Shown here: one piece after another, positions 1 through 5,994 of the stretch
Numbering within the stretch: position 1 is the stretch's first letter
Layout of the letters: every line of letters starts with the position of its first letter
The notes under the pieces: model-generated
What the model saw: only the letters and a program-made list of their open reading frames with translations
Database searches by the model: none
Told to the model about the DNA's origin: nothing
Program-made: the position numbers and the translations under genes
NCBI GenBank assembly: GCA_016787105.1
Contig: JAEUVI010000417.1
Coordinates: 1-5,994 of the forward strand
From: Chitinophagaceae bacterium
Lineage (GTDB): Bacteria > Bacteroidota > Bacteroidia > Chitinophagales > Chitinophagaceae
Reading direction: 5' to 3'
DNA length: 5,994 nt

Positions 1-2100
1 TCTGATAATTTTGGAATGTTCCGGATAACAGGGTTGGAAGCCGGTATATATGAAATTGTGGTTTCACATATAGGATACGATACAAAAAAACTAACCACCA
101 TTGTTCAGGATAATAATACTGCGATGGTGAGTACTGAATTGGATCGCAGTAGTCTCACACTTGCCGATGTTACCGTATCAACCAAAAGAAACGCCACTTT
201 TAACACGATAGCACTACTTGATATTAAACTACGCCCTGTAAATACATCACAGGATATTCTTCGCGCCGTATCCGGCTTGTTCATTGCTCAACACGCTGGT
301 GGTGGTAAGGCTGAGCAGATATTTCTGAGAGGATACGATATAGATCATGGTACCGATATCAATATAACCGTGGATGGGATGCCGGTAAATATGGTGTCGC
401 ATGCACATGGCCAGGGCTACGCTGATTTACATTTTTTGATTCCTGAAACCGTTGAAAAAGTAAATTTTGACAAAGGCCCATATTTCGCAGGCAAAGGCAA
501 TCTTGCCACTGCAGGGTTTGTTGAAATACAAACAAAAGATTTTCTTGAAAAAAATTGCATACAACTCCAGGCCGGCCGGTTCAACACACAGCGGACACTA
601 GGCCTGTTTAAAATTCTAAGCAAAGAAAATGAGCGTAAAAAGCAACAGTTTTATATCGCATCGGAATACTTCAGATCAAACGGGTACTTTGATAGTCCAC
701 AAAAATTTCATCGTTTCAATATTATGGGAAAGTACAGCGCAGTCTTTACGAATAATGCGCGGCTTACAATTATTGCATCAACATTAGATAGCAGATGGGA
801 TGCGTCGGGCCAAATACCTGAACGTGCCGTTGCCGATAGCAGCATCAGTAAGTTTGGTTCTATTGACAATAGTGAAGGAGGAAATACAAACAGAACTAAT
901 ATTACCGCAAAATTCACCAAACAATGGAAAAGCGGCTGGCAAACAAGCGATCAGTTTTATTTTACAAACTATCGGTTTAATCTTTACTCCAATTTTACAT
1001 TCTTTCTTATTGATTCAACGAATGGTGATGAAATAAATCAACGGGAAAGACGGGATATCTATGGATATACCGGAACAGTATCAAAAAATTTTTCACCTGG
1101 CACCATAAATGCAAATACGGAATTCGGGTGGGGACTGCGGTATGATGAAGTAGCCAATATTGAATTGAATCATGTTGTAAAACGTAAATTTCTTAACAGC
1201 CTGCAACAGGGCAGCATACAGGAGTTAAACGGATTTTTATACAGCAATTCAAATATTGAACTAAGTAATAAGTTTACAATAATTGCCGGCCTGCGTTATG
1301 ATTTTTTCAGATTCGGATACAAAAGTTTTTCAAGTAACACAGCAGTTTTCAAAAACCAACAACGTGGAACTGTAAGCCCGAAACTGAATTTCAACTATAT
1401 CATTAACCCAAAATTGAAAGTATACCTGAATACCGGCATCGGATTCCACAGTAACGATACAAGGGTTATATTAAACGATAAAGCAGAAAAAATTCTTCCA
1501 CGCGTATTCGGAACAGATATTGGCGTAGTATTGAAACCATTGAAAAGCCTTTTCATCAAGACAGCAATATGGTATTTATATTCTCAACAGGAATTTATTT
1601 ATGTTGGCGATGAAGGGATCGTGGAGCCATCCGGTAAAACGAGAAGAGTAGGCCTGGATATGTCTATGCGTTACCAGGCAACACGCTGGCTATATGCTGA
1701 CATGGACATAAACTACGCAAATGCCAGGGCAGTTGATGCAGGCAAAAGCGAGAACTTCGTTCCGCTTGCACCAACCTTCACAAGTATTGGCGGATTGACG
1801 GTAAAAACAAAAAAAGGATTTAATTGTAGCCTGCGTTACCGTTATATTGACAGCAGGCCAGCCAACGAAACCAATACCATAAGGGCCGATGGATATTTTT
1901 TACTGGATGCAATAGCCAGCTACACACACGGTAAAATTGAGCTTAGCCTATCAATGGAGAATATATTAAACAGCTATTGGAAAGAAGCACAGTTTGACAC
2001 GGAATCAAGACTGCAGTTTGAAACAAAATCTGTTTCCGAAATTCATTACACGCCCGGAACACCAAGGTTTTTTAAAGCAGGAATTGGATTTATTTTCTAA
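1..2100 (+). CDS. TonB-dependent outer-membrane receptor, 5' end missing (partial)
   Basis: Outer-membrane beta-barrel receptor expected to import a scarce ligand using TonB/ExbBD energy. The frame is open from base 1, so the ATG at 16 is internal and the true start lies upstream. About 699 codons are visible. Bases 1 to ~150 encode the end of a carboxypeptidase-regulatory-like domain (pattern G-x-F-x-I-x-G-L then G-x-Y and S-H-I-G-Y). The plug domain follows (~160-560), with LRGYDIDHGTDI, the VDGMPVN segment and a histidine-rich SHAHGQGYADLHFLIPE stretch (397-447). The remainder is alternating amphipathic strands of the barrel, ending in GIGFIF with a terminal Phe, as expected for BAM-assembled proteins. 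The visible length suggests ~750-800 residues in full, the size of solitary receptors rather than ~1000-residue SusC partners, and no SusD gene follows. The substrate is unknown. The class is near certain; the ligand cannot be read from sequence. Confidence 0.95.
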   Translation, partial: SDNFGMFRITGLEAGIYEIVVSHIGYDTKKLTTIVQDNNTAMVSTELDRSSLTLADVTVSTKRNATFNTIALLDIKLRPVNTSQDILRAVSGLFIAQHAGGGKAEQIFLRGYDIDHGTDINITVDGMPVNMVSHAHGQGYADLHFLIPETVEKVNFDKGPYFAGKGNLATAGFVEIQTKDFLEKNCIQLQAGRFNTQRTLGLFKILSKENERKKQQFYIASEYFRSNGYFDSPQKFHRFNIMGKYSAVFTNNARLTIIASTLDSRWDASGQIPERAVADSSISKFGSIDNSEGGNTNRTNITAKFTKQWKSGWQTSDQFYFTNYRFNLYSNFTFFLIDSTNGDEINQRERRDIYGYTGTVSKNFSPGTINANTEFGWGLRYDEVANIELNHVVKRKFLNSLQQGSIQELNGFLYSNSNIELSNKFTIIAGLRYDFFRFGYKSFSSNTAVFKNQQRGTVSPKLNFNYIINPKLKVYLNTGIGFHSNDTRVILNDKAEKILPRVFGTDIGVVLKPLKSLFIKTAIWYLYSQQEFIYVGDEGIVEPSGKTRRVGLDMSMRYQATRWLYADMDINYANARAVDAGKSENFVPLAPTFTSIGGLTVKTKKGFNCSLRYRYIDSRPANETNTIRADGYFLLDAIASYTHGKIELSLSMENILNSYWKEAQFDTESRLQFETKSVSEIHYTPGTPRFFKAGIGFIF

Positions 2101-2109
2101 AACTAGTTA

Positions 2110-2994
2110 TTACCTGAATGTGCTCCGCAAACCTTCTTCAAACGAAACTGGTTTATATCCCAATTCACGTTTTGCTTTATCAATTACAAAACCGGTTTTT
2201 AATGGTCGCTTTGCCGGTTGTGAAAAATCAGCAGCTGTCACTTTTTTGATCAATGATTTATCCAGCTTTAAAAAATCGGCAGCGATACATGCCATTTCAT
2301 ATGGCGTAAGTATGTCTTCGCCCGATAAATGAAAAATGCCTTTCGATTTCTTTTCTATAATAGCTGTAATTCCCTTTGCCAGATCTTCAACATAAGTTGG
2401 TGTACGTACCTGGTCGTTTACTACATTATAAGTTTCTCCCTTTTCTAGTTTATCTTTTACAATCGTTAAAATATTTTGCTTGCCACTGGCTGGCTTACCA
2501 TAAACCAATACCGTACGTACTATTGCCCAATCGGAAAGATATTCCTTCACTGCATCTTCCGCATCTGCTTTTGATTTACCATAAAAATTAACAGGATTGG
2601 TCGCATCTTCTTCTTTATACATTCCCTCATCACCACTGAAAACAAAATCTGTTGATACAAACAGGAAAAAACTTTTCCGTTCCTCCGCATTTGCCAGCAG
2701 GTTGAGAGTGCCCTGCACATTCACGTCATAACATTGCCATTGATTCAATTCGCATTCATCAGGCTTACTCATCGCGCCAGCATGCACCACAACAGAAGGA
2801 TTGAATTTTTCAAATACGTCATGAACATTAAACGGATCAGTAAAATCGAGCGTTGAATAATTAAAGCCGGTATAGTTTGCAAAAGGCAACCTGCACTCCC
2901 CTTTCCCGGTGGCTACTACCGGTATTCCTTTTTGCAAAAGCATTTCTGATAAATAATAGCCTAAAAAACCGTTCGCACCTGTAATTAAAATCAT
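2110..2994 (-). CDS. RmlD-like extended SDR family NAD(P)-dependent reductase
   Basis: A 294-residue soluble Rossmann-fold oxidoreductase, the usual size for dTDP-4-dehydrorhamnose reductase (RmlD) relatives. It starts almost directly with the dinucleotide-binding motif TGANGFLG (residues 5-12). It continues with an acidic LDFTDP segment (49-54), VVVHAGAMSKPDE (68-80), the STDFVFSG strand carrying Ser114/Thr115 (113-120), and the catalytic YGKSK motif with Tyr138 and Lys142. TYVEDLAKGI (200-209) and the C-terminal RPLKTGFVIDKAKRELGY (263-280) match the RmlD substrate-binding half. The ATG at 2992-2994 is chosen because the glycine-rich motif begins four residues later. No rhamnose or nucleotide-sugar genes are nearby, so the substrate is open: nucleotide-sugar reductase is the default, but RmlD relatives also include other sugar-modifying enzymes. 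The gene is transcribed away from pfkA and ends 9 bp from the receptor stop codon. No Shine-Dalgarno is visible. Confidence 0.9.
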   Translation of the reverse strand: MILITGANGFLGYYLSEMLLQKGIPVVATGKGECRLPFANYTGFNYSTLDFTDPFNVHDVFEKFNPSVVVHAGAMSKPDECELNQWQCYDVNVQGTLNLLANAEERKSFFLFVSTDFVFSGDEGMYKEEDATNPVNFYGKSKADAEDAVKEYLSDWAIVRTVLVYGKPASGKQNILTIVKDKLEKGETYNVVNDQVRTPTYVEDLAKGITAIIEKKSKGIFHLSGEDILTPYEMACIAADFLKLDKSLIKKVTAADFSQPAKRPLKTGFVIDKAKRELGYKPVSFEEGLRSTFR

Positions 2995-3063
2995 GAACTA
3001 AAAGTATTTCATTTGGCAGGTATACCAAAAGCTCTTTTATTCCGGAACTATATAAAAAATGTG

Positions 3064-3079
3064 TTGAATCAATATTCAA
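3064..3079. repeat. Inverted repeat TTGAAT-N4-ATTCAA
   Basis: Perfect 6-bp arms around a 4-nt spacer (CAAT) in the divergent intergenic region, about 70 bp ahead of the reductase start. An 11-nt palindrome, CATTC-A-GAATG, lies just beyond it at 3083-3093. The octamer TTGAATCA recurs at 3132-3139. Either site could be an operator for the minus-strand reductase gene, but short palindromes are expected by chance in DNA this AT-rich. Confidence 0.3.
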
Positions 3080-3146
3080 TTACATTCAGAATGACATCTT
3101 TATCAAAAACTAACATGCATTAGTATTAAACTTGAATCAGCAGTCC

Positions 3147-3161
3147 GTGTTTATCAAACAC
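3147..3161. promoter_or_regulatory. Candidate operator GTGTTT-ATC-AAACAC upstream of pfkA
   Basis: Perfect dyad with 6-bp arms and a 3-nt centre. It ends 16 nt before the candidate -7 box at 3178 and so covers the place where the -33 element would sit. That is a typical position for a repressor site or a proximal activator site. The regulator is not identifiable. The half-site GTTTA...AAAC recurs in the palindrome at 3245-3256. Confidence 0.4.
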
Positions 3162-3177
3162 AATCAAAACAAAACCT

Positions 3178-3185
3178 TATTTTTG
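3178..3185 (+). promoter_or_regulatory. Candidate Bacteroidota -7 promoter element for pfkA (TATTTTTG)
   Basis: Matches the known Bacteroidota housekeeping -7 consensus TAnnTTTG at every defined position. It would place the transcription start near 3190 and give a leader of about 80 nt before the pfkA ATG. No good TTTG-type -33 element sits at the expected distance; the best is GTTTATC inside the dyad at 3147-3161. The box therefore either depends on an activator or is a chance match in AT-rich DNA. Confidence 0.45.
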
Positions 3186-3191
3186 CTGGCA

Positions 3192-3214
3192 TTTTTACAA
3201 TTTTTGTGTAAAAA
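3192..3214. repeat. Inverted repeat TTTTTACA-N7-TGTAAAAA in the pfkA leader
   Basis: Perfect 8-bp arms flank a 7-nt spacer (ATTTTTG) at or just after the inferred transcription start. In DNA it could be an operator; in RNA it would be a weak, AU-rich hairpin. It is not followed by a clean T tract and has almost no GC, so a terminator is unlikely. Confidence 0.35.
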
Positions 3215-3244
3215 ATTCAACTCTTCTTGCCCTTACAGAAGATT

Positions 3245-3256
3245 GTTTAAGTAAAC
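3245..3256. repeat. Short palindrome GTTTA-AG-TAAAC near the pfkA start codon
   Basis: Perfect 5-bp arms with a 2-nt centre, ending 14 nt before the pfkA ATG, where the initiating ribosome would bind. It shares the GTTTA/AAAC half-sites with the dyad at 3147-3161. The two could be a spaced pair of sites for one regulator, though a 5-bp palindrome alone is weak evidence. Confidence 0.25.
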
Positions 3257-3270
3257 GACGATATTTTTTG

Positions 3271-4254
3271 ATGGAAAAAAAAGTAACCAAAATTGCTGTA
3301 TTGACATCCGGGGGCGATGCGCCCGGCATGAATGCGGCCATCAGGGCTGTTGTGCGTACAGGCAATTATTACGGTATGGAAGTATATGGTAGCATGCGTG
3401 GCTACCAGGGCCTGATTGATGATGATATTTTTCGGATGGAAAACCGCTCTGTTGCCAATATCATACAGCGAGGCGGTACCATTTTAAAGACAGCCCGCTG
3501 CAAAGAATTCTACGAACCGGAAGGAAGAAAAAAAGCCTATGATACGTTGAAAAAACGTGGCATCAATGGTCTCGTGATCATTGGTGGCGATGGCTCATTC
3601 CGCGGTGCAGGTAAATTCAGCCAGGAATTTGATATTCCCTGTATCGGTCTCGCTGGCACTATTGATAAAGACATTGCAGGTACTGACTTCACGATAGGAT
3701 TTGATACAGCTGTAAATACAGCAGTAGAAGCCATTGATAAAATACGTGATACTGCCGATGCGCATGATCGCCTTTTTATTATTGAAGTAATGGGCCGTGA
3801 TGCAGGTTATATCGCATTGCACAGCGGTATCGCTACCGGTGCAGAACATATTCTTATTCCTGAACGCAAAACAGATATTGATCACGTTATTGATTCGCTG
3901 CTTGAAAAAGAAAAGCGGAAAAAACTCGTGAACATGATAGTAGTAGCGGAAGGCGATGGATTTGGTGGTGCGGAAGAAGTAGCACGTCACGTAAAACAAA
4001 AACTGCCGAATGCCGATACAAGAGTTTGCGTTTTGGGTCATATACAACGTGGTGGCTCACCCTCATGCCTCGATCGGTTGATTGCAAGCCGTATGGGCTA
4101 TCACGCAGTAGAATGTTTGATGGAAGGCCGTTACAATGTATTTGTAGGAATTCAGAATAATAAGATGCATTATATACCATTGCAGAATGCCGTGAAAGCA
4201 AAAGGCAAGATCAGCGATGAGTGGATGAAGATTGTGAAAATACTGGCATCGTAG
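3271..4254 (+). CDS. pfkA: ATP-dependent 6-phosphofructokinase
   Basis: Phosphorylates fructose 6-phosphate to fructose 1,6-bisphosphate with ATP in the cytoplasm, the committed step of glycolysis. The 327 residues are close to the 320 of E. coli PfkA. Visible motifs are the ATP loop LTSGGDAPGMNAAIR (11-25), RGGT (67-70), GGDGS (105-109), the catalytic loop GTIDKD (129-134, catalytic Asp132), VMGRDAGY (173-180), Glu227 in VVAEG, and LGHIQRGGSP (255-264, with His257 and Arg260 for the sugar phosphate). Gly108 in GGDGS and Gly129 before TID are the residues of ATP-using enzymes; pyrophosphate-dependent enzymes carry Asp and Lys there. Arg25 and Arg29 correspond to effector-site arginines of E. 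coli PfkA, so allosteric control is plausible. The loop reads TIDKD instead of the usual TIDND. An in-frame TTG sits directly before the chosen ATG; starting at ATG gives MEKKVTKIAVLTSGG, the normal N-terminus. No Shine-Dalgarno is visible. pyk follows 120 bp downstream on the same strand. Confidence 0.97.
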   Translation: MEKKVTKIAVLTSGGDAPGMNAAIRAVVRTGNYYGMEVYGSMRGYQGLIDDDIFRMENRSVANIIQRGGTILKTARCKEFYEPEGRKKAYDTLKKRGINGLVIIGGDGSFRGAGKFSQEFDIPCIGLAGTIDKDIAGTDFTIGFDTAVNTAVEAIDKIRDTADAHDRLFIIEVMGRDAGYIALHSGIATGAEHILIPERKTDIDHVIDSLLEKEKRKKLVNMIVVAEGDGFGGAEEVARHVKQKLPNADTRVCVLGHIQRGGSPSCLDRLIASRMGYHAVECLMEGRYNVFVGIQNNKMHYIPLQNAVKAKGKISDEWMKIVKILAS

Positions 4255-4271
4255 ACGAAAGCCGAGGCTTT

Positions 4272-4298
4272 AGGCAATAAGTTTTAAGCTGATTGCCT
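4272..4298. repeat. Inverted repeat AGGCAAT-N13-ATTGCCT in the pfkA-pyk spacer
   Basis: Perfect 7-bp arms with a 13-nt loop, starting 17 bp after the pfkA stop. The pairing competes with GAGGC (4264-4268) against GCCTC (4295-4299). No T run follows, since the next bases are CTAATTGAAAAT, so it is not a convincing intrinsic terminator. It could be an mRNA-processing or 3'-stabilising hairpin in a pfkA-pyk transcript. Further along the spacer is a short tandem, GCTTACT then GCTTAC (4338-4350). No gene and no clear second promoter is visible in 4255-4374. Confidence 0.35.
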
Positions 4299-4374
4299 CT
4301 AATTGAAAATATAACAATAATCAGTTTCCGGCATACAGCTTACTGCTTACGCCATATAAATAACCAAAACGAAT

Positions 4375-5868
4375 ATGTCACAAAGAGTTGAGAAGTACCT
4401 GCATAAAGATATGAATAAGGAAGCTGGCATCGAGCATAGCTTTCACCGCACGAAGATCGTTGCTACTGTAGGGCCTGCCTGCGATACTTATGAGAAATTA
4501 TTGGAGCTGGTAAAATGTGGAGTCAATGTTTTTCGTCTCAACTTTTCTCACGGCACACACGAATCTAAAGCCGAGATTATCCAGCATATCCGCAATATCA
4601 ATAAAACACAACCTTACAATATTTCCATTCTTGCCGATTTGCAGGGGCCAAAACTCAGGGTAGGTGAAATAGAAAATGGAGCATTAACAATTGAGCCCGG
4701 CGATATACTCACTTTTACTTCGAAGGAAAAAGTAGTTGGTACCAAAGAAAAAATATATGTATCCTACCCCAACCTGCACGAAGATGTAGTACCGGGTAAC
4801 AAGATATTAATTGATGATGGCAAACTGGAAGTAGTAGTAACAGAAATAACAAAGAATGGCGATATAAAAGTGAAAGTAACGTATGGTGGTGTATTGCTTC
4901 CTAAAAAAGGGGTAAACCTTCCGGATACTGCTATCTCTTTACCTGCACTCACTGAAAAGGATTTAATTGATCTTGATTTTATCCTGAAACAGAATGTGGA
5001 TTGGATTGCACTTTCGTTTGTACGAAAAGTAGACGACATCATCGATCTGAAAAGAAGACTGAAAGAAGCGAACAGTAAGAGTAAAGTAATTGCCAAGATT
5101 GAAATGCCTTCCGCATTGGTTGATTTAAGGAATATCATTGTGGAATCAGATGCAGTGATGGTAGCACGTGGCGACCTTGGCGTTGAATTACCTGTAGAAA
5201 AAGTGCCTGCAGCGCAGCGCGATATCATCCGCAAATGTATTCACCGTGCCAAGCCGGTTATCGTTGCTACGCAAATGATGGAAAGTATGATTGACCGGGT
5301 AAAACCCAATCGCAGTGAAATAACAGACGTTGCCAACGCGGTACTCGAAGGCGCTGACGCAGTAATGCTAAGCGCGGAGACAGCAACCGGCAAACATCCT
5401 ACACTGGTTGTAGAAACCATGCGCAAGATTATAATGGAAGTAGAGAATACAGAATACCGTTATAACCGTGAAGAAGATTTGGCACCGCAGGCTTCTTCTC
5501 CATCATTCCTGAGTGATGCCATTTGTTATAATGCCTGTAAACTATCAACCGATGTAAAAGCAAATGCATTGGTGGGAATGACGCAAAGCGGGTATACAGC
5601 ATTCATGTTGAGCAGCTATCGTCCTAAATCTCCCATGTATATTTTCACCAAGACACGTACACTGGTCAATCAATTAAGTTTAAGCTGGGGCGTTCGTGCA
5701 TTTTACTATGATGAAGAACAAAGCCTTGATAATATTTTCCAGGATCAAATCAATATTCTGAAAGAAAGAGGATTTGTAAAATCCGGCGATATTATGGTAA
5801 GTACGGGTAGCACACCAATACACCTGCACCTGCCGACAAATATTTTGAAGATTACGAAGGTGGAGTAA
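4375..5868 (+). CDS. pyk: Pyruvate kinase
   Basis: Transfers phosphate from phosphoenolpyruvate to ADP, giving pyruvate and ATP, the last step of glycolysis. The 497 residues are slightly long for the 470-500 family range. Motifs in order are TKIVATVGPA (26-35), FRLNFSHG with Arg54, Asn56 and Ser58 (53-60), ADLQGPKLRVG (87-97), the inserted B domain (~98-195), the catalytic KIE with Lys241 and metal ligand Glu243, ARGDLG with metal ligand Asp267 (264-269), VATQMMESM with Thr299 (297-305), PNRSEITDVANAV (311-323) and GADAVMLSAETATGKHP (326-342). The C-terminal domain (~370-497) carries the STGSTP loop (476-481). There is no C-terminal PEP-utilizer extension of the kind seen in some Bacilli. 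A charged N-terminal extension of about 24 residues precedes the barrel. The ATG at 4375 is preferred, but the in-frame ATG at 4411 (Met13) is possible; neither has a Shine-Dalgarno. It probably shares a transcript with pfkA and ends at the terminator beyond 5896. Confidence 0.97.
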   Translation: MSQRVEKYLHKDMNKEAGIEHSFHRTKIVATVGPACDTYEKLLELVKCGVNVFRLNFSHGTHESKAEIIQHIRNINKTQPYNISILADLQGPKLRVGEIENGALTIEPGDILTFTSKEKVVGTKEKIYVSYPNLHEDVVPGNKILIDDGKLEVVVTEITKNGDIKVKVTYGGVLLPKKGVNLPDTAISLPALTEKDLIDLDFILKQNVDWIALSFVRKVDDIIDLKRRLKEANSKSKVIAKIEMPSALVDLRNIIVESDAVMVARGDLGVELPVEKVPAAQRDIIRKCIHRAKPVIVATQMMESMIDRVKPNRSEITDVANAVLEGADAVMLSAETATGKHPTLVVETMRKIIMEVENTEYRYNREEDLAPQASSPSFLSDAICYNACKLSTDVKANALVGMTQSGYTAFMLSSYRPKSPMYIFTKTRTLVNQLSLSWGVRAFYYDEEQSLDNIFQDQINILKERGFVKSGDIMVSTGSTPIHLHLPTNILKITKVE

Positions 5869-5896
5869 GGAATATCCTGATAATATATTTTTCGAT

Positions 5897-5934
5897 AAAA
5901 AAGCGCAATCAAATGTTGCGCTTTTTTATTTTTT
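5897..5934 (+). terminator. Strong intrinsic terminator after pyk
   Basis: A perfect 12-bp stem, AAAAAAGCGCAA (5897-5908) with TTGCGCTTTTTT (5916-5927), encloses the 7-nt loop TCAAATG. The T-rich tail runs on to 5934, interrupted only by A5928. It begins 28 bp after the pyk stop. Because the left arm starts with six A residues, the reverse strand also forms a stem with a terminal U run, so it could stop transcription from both directions. Confidence 0.92.
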
Positions 5935-5994
5935 ACAAGCCTGCAATTTTAAAAATGGCAGCATAATTACCTAAAACTGAAATGGCTTAAATTC

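Noticed and set aside
16..18. ATG at 16 as the start of the receptor gene
   Set aside because: The frame is open back to base 1 and this Met lies within the carboxypeptidase-regulatory-like domain. No signal peptide follows it.
2188..2219. Palindrome AAAACCGGTTTT (2188-2199) and a repeated CCGGTT arm at 2214-2219, considered as a terminator for the receptor gene
   Set aside because: It lies inside the reductase coding sequence, where it encodes the conserved RPLKTGFVID segment. The palindrome leaves no loop and the longer pairing has a 17-18 nt loop with no T tract.
1994..2332. 112-codon plus-strand open frame bridging the receptor end and the reductase 3' end
   Set aside because: It overlaps the receptor C-terminus in another frame and runs antisense to the reductase. 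No protein-like motif is seen.
2861..3079. 72-codon minus-strand frame overlapping the reductase start
   Set aside because: It is out of frame with the reductase and overlaps its nucleotide-binding motif region. The composition does not suggest a real protein.
3104..3112. TAGTTTTTG on the minus strand as a promoter box for the reductase
   Set aside because: It has one T too many for TAnnTTTG and lacks a TTTG-type -33 element upstream, so it is too weak to list as a feature.
3595..4047. 150-codon minus-strand open frame inside pfkA
   Set aside because: It lies wholly antisense to a well-supported PfkA. Its translation is rich in Cys, Phe and Tyr, with no recognisable domain, as expected for a shadow frame.
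4278..4285. TAAGTTTT as a separate promoter box for pyk
   Set aside because: It misses the final G of the consensus, has no -33 element and falls in the loop of the inverted repeat.
4764..5234. 156-codon minus-strand open frame inside pyk
   Set aside because: Antisense to conserved pyruvate kinase motifs. Its low-complexity Ser/Thr/Ile composition is the mirror of the sense codons.

Overview
This window looks like ordinary chromosomal DNA from a member of the Bacteroidota, most likely near the Chitinophagaceae. The basis is protein character and translation signals; no marker gene was searched. The evidence is a TonB-dependent receptor fused to a carboxypeptidase-regulatory-like N-terminal domain (a Bacteroidota trademark), start codons preceded by A/T-rich DNA with no clear Shine-Dalgarno sequence, a TAnnTTTG-type -7 box ahead of pfkA, and moderately AT-rich coding sequence.

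Layout: (1) Positions 1-2100, plus strand: the C-terminal ~700 residues of an outer-membrane TonB-dependent receptor. Its signal peptide and the start of its N-terminal domain lie upstream of the window. (2) Positions 2110-2994, minus strand: an RmlD-like extended short-chain dehydrogenase/reductase, tail-to-tail with the receptor and only 9 bp from it. (3) Positions 2995-3270: a divergent 276-bp intergenic region with a candidate promoter and several short inverted repeats. (4) Positions 3271-4254, plus strand: ATP-dependent 6-phosphofructokinase (pfkA). (5) Positions 4255-4374: a 120-bp spacer with a weak inverted repeat. (6) Positions 4375-5868, plus strand: pyruvate kinase (pyk). (7) Positions 5897-5934: a strong intrinsic terminator, then ~60 bp with no supported gene.

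The functional core is pfkA-pyk, which pairs the two classical irreversible steps of lower-branch glycolysis (fructose-6-phosphate to fructose-1,6-bisphosphate, and phosphoenolpyruvate to pyruvate). They share orientation, and the only strong terminator lies after pyk, so they may form one transcription unit. The receptor and the reductase have no evident link to them or to each other.

I found no mobile element, CRISPR array, RNA gene or defence-like system. The points most worth a second look are the TIDKD form of the phosphofructokinase catalytic loop, the palindromes around the putative pfkA promoter, and the histidine-rich plug motif of the receptor. I do not think this window holds an undescribed multi-gene system.
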